From Fodinibius saliphilus (GTDB lineage: Bacteria; Bacteroidota; Rhodothermia; Balneolales; Balneolaceae): a DNA stretch of 64,000 nucleotides. The notes below the pieces were generated by a model. That model saw nothing but the letters and a program-made list of their open reading frames with translations, did not search any database and was not told the origin of the DNA. Below, piece by piece: positions 18,312-27,199 of the stretch (position 1 is the stretch's first letter; every line of letters begins with the position of its first letter). A program made the translations under genes and the position numbers. Location of the stretch: positions 124,001 to 188,000 of the forward strand of contig NZ_VAWF01000001.1 in the NCBI RefSeq assembly GCF_005869845.1. The letters run 5' to 3'.

Positions 18312-18665
18312 TTAATCTTCATGTAGAAAATCGTGGCGCTCCATTAATTTATCTTCAGATTCTTCGAAGTCTGGATGGACAATAATACAATCGGGTACTG
18401 GACAAAAGGCTATACATTGCTCTTCGTCATGAAAACCCGTGCATTCAGTGCATTTATCTGGTACGATGAAATAGAAATCGTCGGAAAGTGGCTCCATAAT
18501 TTCGTCAGCATCTACTTCTTCACCATTTAAGAGGGTTACTGTTCCTTCGAGGTCTGTGCCTTCTGCCATAGACCATTCCATTCCAGGTTCATAAATGGCT
18601 TGATTAGGACATTCCGGTTCACAGGCGGCGCAGTTAATACAGGTTTCAGTTATCGAAAGTGCCAT
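18312..18665 (-). CDS. 2[4Fe-4S] ferredoxin with insertions (paralog 1)
   Basis: 117 residues, acidic. First cluster motif CINCAACEPECPNQAI; second motif is CTEC, then an 8-residue insertion, then CIAFCPVPDC. The enlarged second motif and C-terminal acidic tail are like the low-potential Alvin-type ferredoxins. About 45 residues separate the two motifs, more than in classical ferredoxins, and contain an unusual beta-like segment (YEPGMEWSMAEGTDLEG). Located directly before korAB, it is the likely electron carrier of KorAB and possibly the donor to the NuoEFG-less complex I. Paralog at 24571-24930. Confidence 0.92.
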   Translation of the reverse strand: MALSITETCINCAACEPECPNQAIYEPGMEWSMAEGTDLEGTVTLLNGEEVDADEIMEPLSDDFYFIVPDKCTECTGFHDEEQCIAFCPVPDCIIVHPDFEESEDKLMERHDFLHED

Positions 18666-18738
18666 AGTTTTGTGCGTTTTAAGGTTGTAGGCGTTAAATA
18701 ATTAAGTATAAATGATGGTTTCGATTTAATTGTAGATA

Positions 18739-18758
18739 TTTAGACAAGAAACTCTAAA
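18739..18758. promoter_or_regulatory. Putative Rrf2-type operator before ferredoxin 1
   Basis: A perfect palindrome TTTAGA-N8-TCTAAA (spacer CAAGAAAC) followed by ATAA, 74-93 bases upstream of the ferredoxin start. Near-identical copies, all with an 8-base spacer, lie before ferredoxin 2, the second rrf2 gene and nuoA. Confidence 0.6.
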
Positions 18759-18872
18759 ATAATGTAGTAAATTTCAGATTCTCTTACAACTTCACTTTCT
18801 AAAAACTGGAGTCCAATTGCTAATAGTTTTTGAATAATAACAACGAATTCCTGTTAAAAGGATACAATTCTA

Positions 18873-19877
18873 TTAAATGTCATCAATATTAAACCCCTGC
18901 AGGGTTTTTATATAATTGGCTCTTTCAAAGGCTGCAGGTTCGGCGACTGAAGCAGAACTCATTGCTCCTTTCATTTGAGATATTGATTCGTACTCTTTTT
19001 CCTCCATGAATTCAATTAATCCTTTCAGTATATTTTCAAGTGTATCGATTCCTTCCTTTAGCAATATCGAAGCCATCATAGTGACGTCCGCACCAGCAAG
19101 CAACATTTTAATGACATCTTCTGCAGTATGGATTCCTGTTGTAGCTGCCAAACTACCTGAGATATGGGAGCGAAGAATAGCAATCCATCGAAGGGGAATT
19201 CTTTTTTCAAAACTACTACTTAGTTCTAGGCTAGGAAGTACTTCCAAGGTTTCTAAATCAATATCGGGTTGATAGAATCGGTTGAACAAGACTAGACCGT
19301 CAGCTCCCGCTTCTTCAAGGCGAACAGCCATGTTAGCAAAAGAGCTAAAGTATGGAGACAGTTTTACTGCTACCGGGATTTCAATATTCTGTTTTACGGT
19401 CTTAATATCGTCTATATATTTTTGCTCAACTTCTGCAGAATTGAGTAACGGATTAGTTGCTACATAGTAAATATTAAGTTCTAGTGCATCAGCTCCGGCC
19501 TGCTCCATTTTTTGGGCGTATGACATCCAGCCGCCTTCTGATACTCCGTTCAGGCTTGCAACTATTGGAATATTGACTGCATCTTTTAACTGCTGTATGT
19601 GTTCCAGGTAGTCTTCAGCATGCAAATTATGGTAAACACCGGGGTCGGGAAAATAGCTGAGAGCCTCAGCGTGGCCTTCGCTGGACTTGGTTAAAACATG
19701 ATCCAGCGCCTGATTTTCCTGATTTATTTGTTCTTCGAAAAGGGAATACATCACTACAGCGGCAGCACCTGAGTCTTCCATTTTTTTTACCGCATCAACG
19801 TCATTTGAAAGGGGAGATGCGGAAGGCACCAAGGGGTTTTTTAATTTAAGTCCAAGATATTCAGTTTCTAGGTTCAT
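18873..19877 (-). CDS. Dihydroorotate dehydrogenase-like flavoprotein
   Basis: 334 residues, a TIM-barrel of the DHOD/Pre family. Visible: GLKLKNPLVPSASPLS at the N-terminus, IVASLNGVSEGGW, ALELNIYYVATNP and VKLSPYFSSFANMA, then a Gly-Ile-His segment followed by GADVTMMASILLKEG at the FMN phosphate end. The sequence differs from true PyrD in the Cys/Ser base region (PVAVKLSP). Members of this group are found next to nifJ in many Bacteroidota and cyanobacteria; their substrate is not established. It ends 200 bases before the ferredoxin and begins about 55 bases after nifJ. Confidence 0.8.
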   Translation of the reverse strand: MNLETEYLGLKLKNPLVPSASPLSNDVDAVKKMEDSGAAAVVMYSLFEEQINQENQALDHVLTKSSEGHAEALSYFPDPGVYHNLHAEDYLEHIQQLKDAVNIPIVASLNGVSEGGWMSYAQKMEQAGADALELNIYYVATNPLLNSAEVEQKYIDDIKTVKQNIEIPVAVKLSPYFSSFANMAVRLEEAGADGLVLFNRFYQPDIDLETLEVLPSLELSSSFEKRIPLRWIAILRSHISGSLAATTGIHTAEDVIKMLLAGADVTMMASILLKEGIDTLENILKGLIEFMEEKEYESISQMKGAMSSASVAEPAAFERANYIKTLQGFNIDDI

Positions 19878-19931
19878 CGATTTAGAATATGTTACTGTTC
19901 AAGTGTTTAAATAATTCAGCTCGAAATAAGA

Positions 19932-22900
19932 CTATTTATGTTCTTTTTTCGCTTCGCCATTCTGTTCATATACTGAAACCATCTTTTCGTATACATTCCA
20001 CTGCTCGTTTACTTCTTTTTGAGCTTGCTTCATTAGTTCTTTAGCAATTTTAGGTCTTGATTTAGCCAGCATCAGATATCGCATTTCATTGTATGCGTAC
20101 TCTTCCAATTGAATTTTAGGTGCTTTAGAGTCTAGCTGGAATGGATTTCCACCTTCATCCAGTTTCCGTGGATCAAAACGGAAAAGTGGCCAGTAACCGG
20201 AGTCAACGGCTAACTTCTGCTGATTAAGACCATATTTCATGTCATAACCGTGGGCTATACAGTGGCTATATGCGATAATTAGGGATGGTCCTGGGTAGCT
20301 TTCGGCTTCCATGATTGCTTTCATCGTTTGTCTGTCATTGGCACCCAGGGCAATTCTAGCAACATAGGCTCCTCCGGTAGATACAGACATCAAACCGAGA
20401 TCTTTTTTGGATGTTCGCTTTCCAGAAGCGGCAAATTTCGCAACAGCTCCAAGAGGTGTGGCTTTGGAACACTGACCTCCAGTGTTGGAATACACTTCTG
20501 TGTCCATCACCAGGATATTTACATCCCGTCCGCTAGCAAGTACATGATCAAGTCCTCCATAACCAATATCATAAGCCCAGCCATCACCACCGAAGATCCA
20601 AACACTCTTTTTAGCGAGATAATCGGCGATACTGCGGAGTAGCTTAGCATTTTTTTGGTCTGATTCTTCGAGCTGATCTTTAAGAAGAGCAATTCTATTA
20701 CGTTGTTCAAAGATGCCCGGTTCTGTGGATTGATCCGCATTTAGGAGTTCTTCCTTCAGTTTGGGGTCTATATCTCCGTTTAGAGATTGCAGCAGTTCGC
20801 GAGCCTGGGCTTCCTGTTTGTCTATTGTGAGTCGGAAGCCGAGACCGAATTCAGCGTTATCCTCAAAGAGGGAGTTCGACCATGCAGGGCCAAGTCCCTG
20901 AGCATTCGTTGTGTAGGGAGTAGCCGGCAGGTTTCCGCCATATATAGAGGAACACCCCGTTGCATTTGCGATGACCATGCGGTCTCCGTAAAGTTGTGTA
21001 ATCAGTTTGATGTAAGGTGTTTCACCACAGCCTGCACACGCACCTGAGAATTCAAACAGCGGCTCAAGGAATTGGGCTCCTTTTACTGTTTCCTGTTTGA
21101 TTTCCGATCGGTCGTATTCCGGGAGATCTACAAAGAAGTCCCAGTTTTCGCTTTCCTGTTCTAGCAGCGGTTGAATGGGCTCCATGTTGATCGCTTTGCG
21201 GCCAACCTGCTTGCGATCTTTGACAGGACAGACTTCCACGCAAAGCTCACACCCCGTACAATCCTCGGGGGATACCTGAATACTAACTTTAGTATTATCG
21301 GGCCACTCGCGGCCTTTCGCGTCCATAGATTTAAATGTTTCAGGAGCATCGGCGAGCAGATCACTATCGAAAGCTTTCATTCTAATAACGGCATGCGGAC
21401 AGACCAGGGCACATTTGCCACATTGAATACAGATGTCCGGATCCAGTACGGGAATTTCCTGGGCAATATTTCGCTTTTCCCATTTTGTAGTTCCGGTAGG
21501 GAAGGTCCCATCCGGCTCGAATACACTTGAGGGCAGATCATCACCGTTACCCGCAATAATTTCTCCAATTACTTTCTGTACGTATTCCGGCGCTTCTTTA
21601 GGAACCGCAGGTCGCATTTCAATATCGGAGGTAGCTTTTTCGGGTACCTCGATGTGATGTAGGTTTTCAATGGAATTATCCACAGCCGCGTAGTTGCTTT
21701 GCAGCACTTTTTCGCCTTTGCTTCCGTATGCTTTTTTGATACCATCTTTAATTAAGAGGATAGCTTCTTCTCGAGGAAGAATTTCAGAAATGGCGAAGAA
21801 GCAGGTCTGCATCACTGTGTTGATGCGTGTTCCCATACCATTTTCTCGCGCCACTTCGTAGGCGTCGATGCTATAGAAGTCAAGGTTCTTGTCAATAATC
21901 TGTTGCTGCACCTTTTCAGGAAGGTTTTTCCAAACCTGATCTGGTTCATGCGGAGCATTGAGCAGGAAGGTGGCACCATCGCGAGCTTTGTCGAGCATAT
22001 CCAATCTATCAAGGAATTGCGACTGGTGACAAGCCACAAAATCCGCTTTATCAATCAAATAGGCAGAACGGATTGGATTCGGACCAAATCTCAGGTGAGA
22101 GACTGTTGTAGCACCTGATTTTTTGGAATCGTAAACAAAATAGCCCTGTGCAAAATTATCAGTATTGTCACCGATAATTTTGATGGAATTCTTGTTGGCG
22201 CTTACTGTACCATCGGATCCCAGTCCATAGAACAGTCCCTCAAATCGTTCTTCATCAGTTTTGAGGCCGTTTTTCTCCCATTCGAGGCTGGTTTGGGTTA
22301 TATCATCATGAATACCAATGGTAAAGTGATTTTTCGGTTTGTCTTCCTCCAATTCGTCAAAAATACGCTTGACCATGGAAGGTGTAAATTCCTTGGAAGA
22401 GAGTCCGTACCGTCCATTTATTACTCTGGGTTCGGTATCAAATGATTTCCAGTTTTCGATTCTGTTCTCATACAGACTGGCTAATACATCATTATATAGC
22501 GGTTCACCAGGGCTTCCTGGTTCTTTGGTTCGATCCATTACCGCAATACCTTTAACAGTTTTGGGTAAAGATTGAATTAGGTAATTCATGCTAAACGGAC
22601 GGAACAGGCGTACTTTGACGATTCCAACTTTTTCGCCGTCACTATTCAATTTATCTACGGTTTCGTGGGCTGTTTCCGCACCGGATCCCATCAAAATTAT
22701 TATGCGTTCGGCATCGTTGGGACCATAATATTGGAAGAGCTGATATTCGCGTCCTGTAAGTTCTGCGAATGTATCCATCGTTTTTTGAACAATGGCAGGG
22801 CAGGCATCATAAAATTGGTTTACGGTTTCACGAGCCTGAAAGAATACGTCGGGGTTCTGGGCCGTACCTCTTAGTACGGGGGCATCCGGAGTAAGTGCGC

Positions 22901-23516
22901 GGTTTCTATGATCGATAATCCATTGCTCATCAATCATCTGTGCCATTACATCCGTTGGGATCTGTTGCACTTTCTGTACCTCGTGGGAAGTTCGAAATCC
23001 ATCAAAAAAGTGAACAAAAGGAATGCGTGATTCGAGCGTTGCCGCGTGAGCGATCATGGACATGTCCATGGCTTCTTGCACGCTATTGGAACTCAGCATA
23101 CCCATTCCGGCAAGTCTTGCAGTCATCGAATCACTGTGATCGCCGAAAATGGAGAGAGCATGGGTGGCTACCGCCCGTGAGGCAACGTGAACAACGGCCG
23201 GTGTTAATTCTCCCGCTATTTTATAGAGATTGGGAAGCATCAACAGAAGGCCCTGCGAAGCAGTAAAGGTGGCTGTGATCGCACCTGTTTGCAGTGCGCC
23301 GTGCATGGCACCCGCTGCTCCACCTTCACTTTGCAGTTCTACAACATCAGGAACGGTTCCCCAGATGTTTTCCTTTCCCTTCATGCTCCATTCGTCCGCC
23401 CATTCGCCCATTGGTGAGGCTGGTGTAATGGGATAGATGGCAACAATTTCACTTAGATTATGGGCAACGTAAGCCGCTGCTTCATTGGCATCAATGGTTA
23501 CTTGTTTATTTGGCAC
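19932..23516 (-). CDS. nifJ: Pyruvate:ferredoxin (flavodoxin) oxidoreductase, single chain
   Basis: 1194 residues, the normal single-chain PFOR size. Converts pyruvate and CoA to acetyl-CoA and CO2, reducing ferredoxin. Order: pyrimidine-binding domain (AYPITPASPMGE-like motif near residue 28), gamma-like domain, two-cluster ferredoxin domain (CIQCGKCALVCPHAVI and CTGCELCVEVCPVK), then the TPP domain with CAGCGETPYIKL and GDGWAYDIGYGGLDHVL, ending in NTGGQCSKATPLGAV. The start is GTG at 23516, chosen because AAGGAGGAG precedes it at ideal distance; the upstream gene is an rrf2 regulator 28 bases away, so the pair is probably one operon. Confidence 0.97.
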   Translation of the reverse strand: MPNKQVTIDANEAAAYVAHNLSEIVAIYPITPASPMGEWADEWSMKGKENIWGTVPDVVELQSEGGAAGAMHGALQTGAITATFTASQGLLLMLPNLYKIAGELTPAVVHVASRAVATHALSIFGDHSDSMTARLAGMGMLSSNSVQEAMDMSMIAHAATLESRIPFVHFFDGFRTSHEVQKVQQIPTDVMAQMIDEQWIIDHRNRALTPDAPVLRGTAQNPDVFFQARETVNQFYDACPAIVQKTMDTFAELTGREYQLFQYYGPNDAERIIILMGSGAETAHETVDKLNSDGEKVGIVKVRLFRPFSMNYLIQSLPKTVKGIAVMDRTKEPGSPGEPLYNDVLASLYENRIENWKSFDTEPRVINGRYGLSSKEFTPSMVKRIFDELEEDKPKNHFTIGIHDDITQTSLEWEKNGLKTDEERFEGLFYGLGSDGTVSANKNSIKIIGDNTDNFAQGYFVYDSKKSGATTVSHLRFGPNPIRSAYLIDKADFVACHQSQFLDRLDMLDKARDGATFLLNAPHEPDQVWKNLPEKVQQQIIDKNLDFYSIDAYEVARENGMGTRINTVMQTCFFAISEILPREEAILLIKDGIKKAYGSKGEKVLQSNYAAVDNSIENLHHIEVPEKATSDIEMRPAVPKEAPEYVQKVIGEIIAGNGDDLPSSVFEPDGTFPTGTTKWEKRNIAQEIPVLDPDICIQCGKCALVCPHAVIRMKAFDSDLLADAPETFKSMDAKGREWPDNTKVSIQVSPEDCTGCELCVEVCPVKDRKQVGRKAINMEPIQPLLEQESENWDFFVDLPEYDRSEIKQETVKGAQFLEPLFEFSGACAGCGETPYIKLITQLYGDRMVIANATGCSSIYGGNLPATPYTTNAQGLGPAWSNSLFEDNAEFGLGFRLTIDKQEAQARELLQSLNGDIDPKLKEELLNADQSTEPGIFEQRNRIALLKDQLEESDQKNAKLLRSIADYLAKKSVWIFGGDGWAYDIGYGGLDHVLASGRDVNILVMDTEVYSNTGGQCSKATPLGAVAKFAASGKRTSKKDLGLMSVSTGGAYVARIALGANDRQTMKAIMEAESYPGPSLIIAYSHCIAHGYDMKYGLNQQKLAVDSGYWPLFRFDPRKLDEGGNPFQLDSKAPKIQLEEYAYNEMRYLMLAKSRPKIAKELMKQAQKEVNEQWNVYEKMVSVYEQNGEAKKEHK

Positions 23517-23544
23517 GATTACTCCTCCTTATATCACGTTCAAA

Positions 23545-23994
23545 TTATTTTTCAGATGGTTTTACAATTTCTCCCATGCTTTCTCCATTTTTTATTTCTT
23601 CGTTTAGCGTAACCAGGGTTTTCTCTTCAAAGAGTTTGTACACGCGGTCGCGAATTTTTTTATAGTCGTTATGGATGGGGCATGGTTTTTCCGGATTGCA
23701 TTTTCTAAATCCAATTCCGCACTGGTCAAAAATGTCGAGACCGTCAATGGCTTCAACTATTTGCAGCAGTGATATTTCATCTGCCGGTCTGTTCAAGTTA
23801 TAGCCTCCATTAGGTCCTTTTCTTGATACCAGTAGTTTATGTTTTACCAAAAGCTGCAATATCTTACTAAGAAAATGTTTAGGAATGCTCTGTTCCGCAG
23901 CAATTTCACTGAGATCAACATTATTTTTCTCTGTTGAATGCAAAGCAATATAAAACATGGCTTGCAGGCCGTAGTGGCAAGACGCTGAAAACAT
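23545..23994 (-). CDS. Rrf2-family Fe-S transcription regulator (first copy)
   Basis: 149 residues: winged helix-turn-helix (SEIAAEQSIPKHFLSKILQLL), wing (KGPNGGYNLNRP), then a cysteine triad Cys92, Cys99 and Cys105 in IFDQCGIGFRKCNPEKPCPIH. These positions nearly coincide with the IscR ligands, so a [2Fe-2S] or [4Fe-4S] cluster is expected. It lies 28 bases upstream of nifJ and is likely its regulator. About two thirds of residues are identical to the paralog at 25073-25525. Unlike canonical IscR, no isc genes are near. Confidence 0.9.
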   Translation of the reverse strand: MFSASCHYGLQAMFYIALHSTEKNNVDLSEIAAEQSIPKHFLSKILQLLVKHKLLVSRKGPNGGYNLNRPADEISLLQIVEAIDGLDIFDQCGIGFRKCNPEKPCPIHNDYKKIRDRVYKLFEEKTLVTLNEEIKNGESMGEIVKPSEK

Positions 23995-24040
23995 TGTTCC
24001 CTATTTATTGATATTGTATTTAGGGCAAATTTTGATGGTC

Positions 24041-24505
24041 TCAGGCCTGATGGGACGCTAACATCCAGCGCATTTTTTCATGTTGCTCCATCAGGGCTAT
24101 TACAAAATCACTGCTTCCTAGATCATCATATTCTTCATCAAAAATTCGCCCGCATTTGCGCAGAAAACGTATGATGGCTTCTTGATCATTGATAAGTTGG
24201 TTCAGTTGCTCTTGGGCGTCGGTTGTGTATTCCTGTTCTGACAAATGGGTATAACTTAGAAAGTCTTTCATCGTACCAATGCTCATGTGCCCTAGCATTC
24301 TTATCCTTTCGGCTACCTCATCTATAATCTGCTCGAGCTCAATGTACTGTTCCTCATAAAAGCTATGAAGCTCAGAAAAATTAATTGCCTCTATATTCCA
24401 GTGATAGTTACGGGTCTTAACATAAATTAGCATTTCATCAGCAAGGAGCTGTTGAAGATTTTCAGCTACAGCTTCTCTTTTTTGATTTTCGATACCAATG
24501 TTCAT
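24041..24505 (-). CDS. dps: Dps ferroxidase / DNA-protecting mini-ferritin
   Basis: 154 residues. The Dps motif is complete: YHWNIEAINFSELHSFYEEQY and then IIDEVAERIRMLG, giving the inter-subunit His, Asp and Glu ferroxidase ligands. Dps oxidises Fe(II) with H2O2 and stores the iron. The N-terminus lacks a long basic DNA-binding tail. Its presence between two ferredoxin/Rrf2 units fits protection of oxygen-sensitive Fe-S enzymes. Confidence 0.93.
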   Translation of the reverse strand: MNIGIENQKREAVAENLQQLLADEMLIYVKTRNYHWNIEAINFSELHSFYEEQYIELEQIIDEVAERIRMLGHMSIGTMKDFLSYTHLSEQEYTTDAQEQLNQLINDQEAIIRFLRKCGRIFDEEYDDLGSSDFVIALMEQHEKMRWMLASHQA

Positions 24506-24535
24506 AGTAGAATAAATTATGGTTGAGCAATTACT

Positions 24536-24554
24536 GTTTATTTATAGAATAAAC
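24536..24554. promoter_or_regulatory. Perfect palindrome before dps
   Basis: GTTTATT-TATAG-AATAAAC, 7-bp arms and 5-base spacer, 31-49 bases upstream of the dps start and just after the fdx2 stop. AT content and size resemble a Fur/PerR-class operator, but a role is not shown by the sequence. Confidence 0.35.
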
Positions 24555-24570
24555 TGGTAAAATGTCACTA

Positions 24571-24930
24571 TCACTCGGTTACGTCAGGATTTATATAAAA
24601 CTGCTTTTGTAGCAGATCGATAATTTTTTCATTGTTTTTTACTTCACAAAAGCTATCTGGATTGGGACACACTACCACACATTGTGGCACATCATATGCG
24701 CCTTTACATTCCGAACATTTGTCTGGTACTATAAAATAAAACTCCCTCGAAAGTGGGGAATGGAATGTCTCGGTATCGATTTTTTGTCCGTTTCCAAGCT
24801 TCACCTTTCCTCTTAAATTAGTACCCTCAGCTAAGTTCCATTTTGTATCAGGTTCATAAATTGCCTGGTTAGGGCATTCTACTAAGCAGTACCCACAATT
24901 GATACAGTTATCAGTTATTAGTAAGGCCAT
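24571..24930 (-). CDS. 2[4Fe-4S] ferredoxin with insertions (paralog 2)
   Basis: 119 residues. Motif 1 CINCGYCLVECPNQAI; motif 2 CSEC, an 8-residue insertion, then CVVVCPNPDSFC. It shares with paralog 1 the long linker (YEPDTKWNLAEGTNLRG) and the FYFIVPDKCSEC segment, but is less acidic, and its C-terminus differs. The two probably serve different oxidoreductases. Preceded by a palindrome identical in spacing to that before paralog 1. Confidence 0.92.
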   Translation of the reverse strand: MALLITDNCINCGYCLVECPNQAIYEPDTKWNLAEGTNLRGKVKLGNGQKIDTETFHSPLSREFYFIVPDKCSECKGAYDVPQCVVVCPNPDSFCEVKNNEKIIDLLQKQFYINPDVTE

Positions 24931-25004
24931 TTTACATCTCCGCTTTAGGTATTGAGACAGTAAATAACCGTCCTTTAAAAGAGGCTCTAAAGCATAATAG
25001 GATT

Positions 25005-25024
25005 TTTAGACATAAAACTCCAAA
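25005..25024. promoter_or_regulatory. Putative Rrf2-type operator before ferredoxin 2
   Basis: TTTAGA-N8-TCCAAA (spacer CATAAAAC) followed by ATAA, 75-94 bases upstream of the ferredoxin start, nearly the same distance as in paralog 1. One base differs from the perfect palindrome. Confidence 0.6.
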
Positions 25025-25072
25025 ATAAAAATTGAGAAAATGTGATTAATTTTTTTTGAAAAATAATGAGTT

Positions 25073-25525
25073 TTAGGAGGAACTGATTTTATGTCCGAGA
25101 GAAACTATGCTTTCACCTCTTTTTACGTCTTCCGTGAGTTCCTTCAGTGTTTTGGTTTCAAAGAGATCCTGAACATTGTTTCTTACCTCTTTATATTCGT
25201 TATGAATAGGGCAAGGATTATCATCGTTACATTTCTTAAACCCAATCCCACATTCATTAAAAATATCTAGTCCATCGATTGCTTCAATAATTTCAATAAG
25301 AGTGATGTCTGAGGGGGTACGATTAAGGCGAAAGCCACCAGTAGGCCCTTTCATAGATACTAGTAGTTTATGTTTAACAAGCAACTGAAGGACTTTGCTG
25401 AGGAAGTGTTTGGGTATATCTAGCTTCTTTGAAATGGTTGTTAGATCAATATTTTCTTCTTCATGATAATGCAATGCCAAAAACAGCATTGCTTGCAATC
25501 CATAATCACAAGAGGTTGAGAACAT
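25073..25525 (-). CDS. Rrf2-family Fe-S transcription regulator (second copy)
   Basis: 150 residues. Winged helix (LTTISKKLDIPKHFLSKVLQLL), wing KGPTGGFRLNRTP, and Cys92, Cys99, Cys105 in IFNECGIGFKKCNDDNPCPIH, in the same positions as in the first copy. Recognition helices of the two paralogs are almost identical (DIPKHFLSK against SIPKHFLSK), so they may share a target site. It lies 140 bases upstream of ferredoxin 2 on the same strand. A candidate operator is found at 25640-25659, about 115 bases before its start, which would be autoregulatory. Confidence 0.9.
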   Translation of the reverse strand: MFSTSCDYGLQAMLFLALHYHEEENIDLTTISKKLDIPKHFLSKVLQLLVKHKLLVSMKGPTGGFRLNRTPSDITLIEIIEAIDGLDIFNECGIGFKKCNDDNPCPIHNEYKEVRNNVQDLFETKTLKELTEDVKRGESIVSLGHKISSS

Positions 25526-25922
25526 ATAGGTATTTTTGGTTACAGATTATATTCAAAAAAAGGTGTAAAGTTAGGACTCAGAAATCTACTATCAATTCTA
25601 TCTTTAGAGTATTTATAGCAAATTGATAATCCAATAAATTATGGACAAAAATATCTAAAATCCATAACAATTTTTTCTTCAATTTTAAGTCTAATATGAT
25701 TGCATACAAGTATAAATTGCATTTTTGCGAAATTATTGTTGTGGGCATTGCAGGAATGCAATAGCTGTTTTCAACGCTTAAGCCGTAGCAATCTTTCAGA
25801 GCTGTTCTAGAGCTCTAAACTGTGTTAGAACAGAGAAGACGCAATGACGAAGTTTGGCACGCAAATTGTGATACCTTAAGTAAACGTAGTAACATGTAAT
25901 AACAAGTGTAAGGAGGTTTGTT
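25526..25922. other. Divergent intergenic region rrf2 / sqr
   Basis: About 400 AT-rich bases. Besides the operator candidate it holds an inverted repeat CTGTTCTA / TAGAACAG (25802-25809 and 25826-25833, 16-base spacer), about 90 bases before sqr. A strong ribosome binding site AAGGAGG (25911-25917) precedes the sqr ATG. No gene was seen. Confidence 0.6.
25640..25659. promoter_or_regulatory. Putative Rrf2-type operator between rrf2 (second copy) and sqr
   Basis: TATGGA-N8-TCTAAA (spacer CAAAAATA) followed by AT. It conforms to the family found before nuoA and both ferredoxins, and is itself inside a longer inverted repeat TTATGGA...TCCATAA (25639-25667). It sits between divergent genes and could act on either. 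Confidence 0.5.
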
Positions 25923-27173
25923 ATGAAGCGGTTAGTAATACTGGGCGGTGGAACAGCCGGAACAATGATGGCGAATAAATTGCGTAAAGCTCTTTCGAAA
26001 AAGGACTGGAATATTACTCTTGTAGACAAAGAACCAGTACACTATTATCAGCCGGGATTTCTTTTTATACCCTTTGGTGCTTACAGTGAAGATGATGTTG
26101 TTAAGCCAAAGAGAAACTTCTTTCCAAAAGGGGTAGAGGTAGTATTTGCGGAAATCGACAGAATTGAGCCCGAACAAAACAAGGTTCTACTGAAAGGCGA
26201 TAAAGAAATAGCGTATGATTATCTGATCGTTGCTACGGGCACGGATATTCGTCCAGATGAGGTGGAAGGGATGACCGGACCATTATGGCATAAATCCATA
26301 TTTGATTTTTACACGCTTGAAGGATCGACTGCATTAGCGGAGTTTCTTGATGACTGGGAGGGAGGTAGGCTTGTACTCAACATAGCTGAAATGCCTATCA
26401 AATGTCCAGTTGCGCCATTGGAGTTTCTGTTTCTGGCAGATGATTACTTCAAGAAAAAGGGAATACGTGATAAAGTTGATATTACCTTGGCAACACCTTT
26501 GCCAGGTGCTTTTACCAAACCTGTGGCATCCTCCATTCTCGGAGATTCCCTGAGGAAAAGAAATATAAATGTGGAGGCAGATTTTGCCATCGGTGAGGTC
26601 AATAACGAAGAAAAGAAAATAGTTTCTTGGGACGAGCGAGAAATCCCCTTTGATCTTTTGGTTACGATACCGACAAATATGGGGTCCGAAGCTATTAAGC
26701 GTAGTGGAATGGGTGATGAGTTTAATTACATCCCAACAGATAAGCATACGCTGCAATCCAAGAATTGGGACAATATCTTCGTAATCGGTGATGCTACAGA
26801 CCTTCCGGCATCCAAGGCAGGTTCAGTTGCCCACTTTGAGGGAGATATTTTGTTTGAAAACTTCATGGATGTAATCAATGGGGGAGAGCCGTCTGCAAGC
26901 TTTGATGGGCATGCCAACTGCTTTATTGAATCGGGAGATGGTAAAGGATTTCTAATTGATTTTAATTACGATACAGAACCCCTTCCCGGAAAGTTTCCTC
27001 TTCCAGGTATTGGACCATTTTCCTTGTTAGAAGAGACAGCAATCAACCATTGGGGAAAGTTAATATTCAAATGGATTTACTGGAATGCCCTAGTCAAAGG
27101 CAGAGAACTCCCTATTGATTCTCATATGTCGATGACTGGAAAGAAAAAACCCAAAGAACTTATCAATCAATAA
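25923..27173 (+). CDS. sqr: Sulfide:quinone oxidoreductase
   Basis: 416 residues, FAD disulfide-reductase fold: N-terminal LVILGGGTAGTMMANKL (FAD), VATGTDIRPDE, and the second FAD contact NIFVIGDATDLPASKAGS. Two family cysteines are present, Cys161 in IKCPVAPLEF and Cys333 in GHANCFIE, as needed for sulfide oxidation at the re-face of FAD. C-terminus carries amphipathic helices for monotopic membrane attachment. The enzyme oxidises sulfide to polysulfide or sulfane sulfur and feeds electrons to the quinone pool. First gene of a three-gene operon with tusE-like and dsrE2-like genes, which would carry the sulfane sulfur onward. Confidence 0.9.
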   Translation: MKRLVILGGGTAGTMMANKLRKALSKKDWNITLVDKEPVHYYQPGFLFIPFGAYSEDDVVKPKRNFFPKGVEVVFAEIDRIEPEQNKVLLKGDKEIAYDYLIVATGTDIRPDEVEGMTGPLWHKSIFDFYTLEGSTALAEFLDDWEGGRLVLNIAEMPIKCPVAPLEFLFLADDYFKKKGIRDKVDITLATPLPGAFTKPVASSILGDSLRKRNINVEADFAIGEVNNEEKKIVSWDEREIPFDLLVTIPTNMGSEAIKRSGMGDEFNYIPTDKHTLQSKNWDNIFVIGDATDLPASKAGSVAHFEGDILFENFMDVINGGEPSASFDGHANCFIESGDGKGFLIDFNYDTEPLPGKFPLPGIGPFSLLEETAINHWGKLIFKWIYWNALVKGRELPIDSHMSMTGKKKPKELINQ

Positions 27174-27199
27174 TTAAAACCAAATAAGTGAGGCATATT

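Noticed and set aside
25781-25792. 12-base match GCCGTAGCAATC to 36265-36276
   Set aside because: A 12-mer match between two places is expected by chance in 64 kb.
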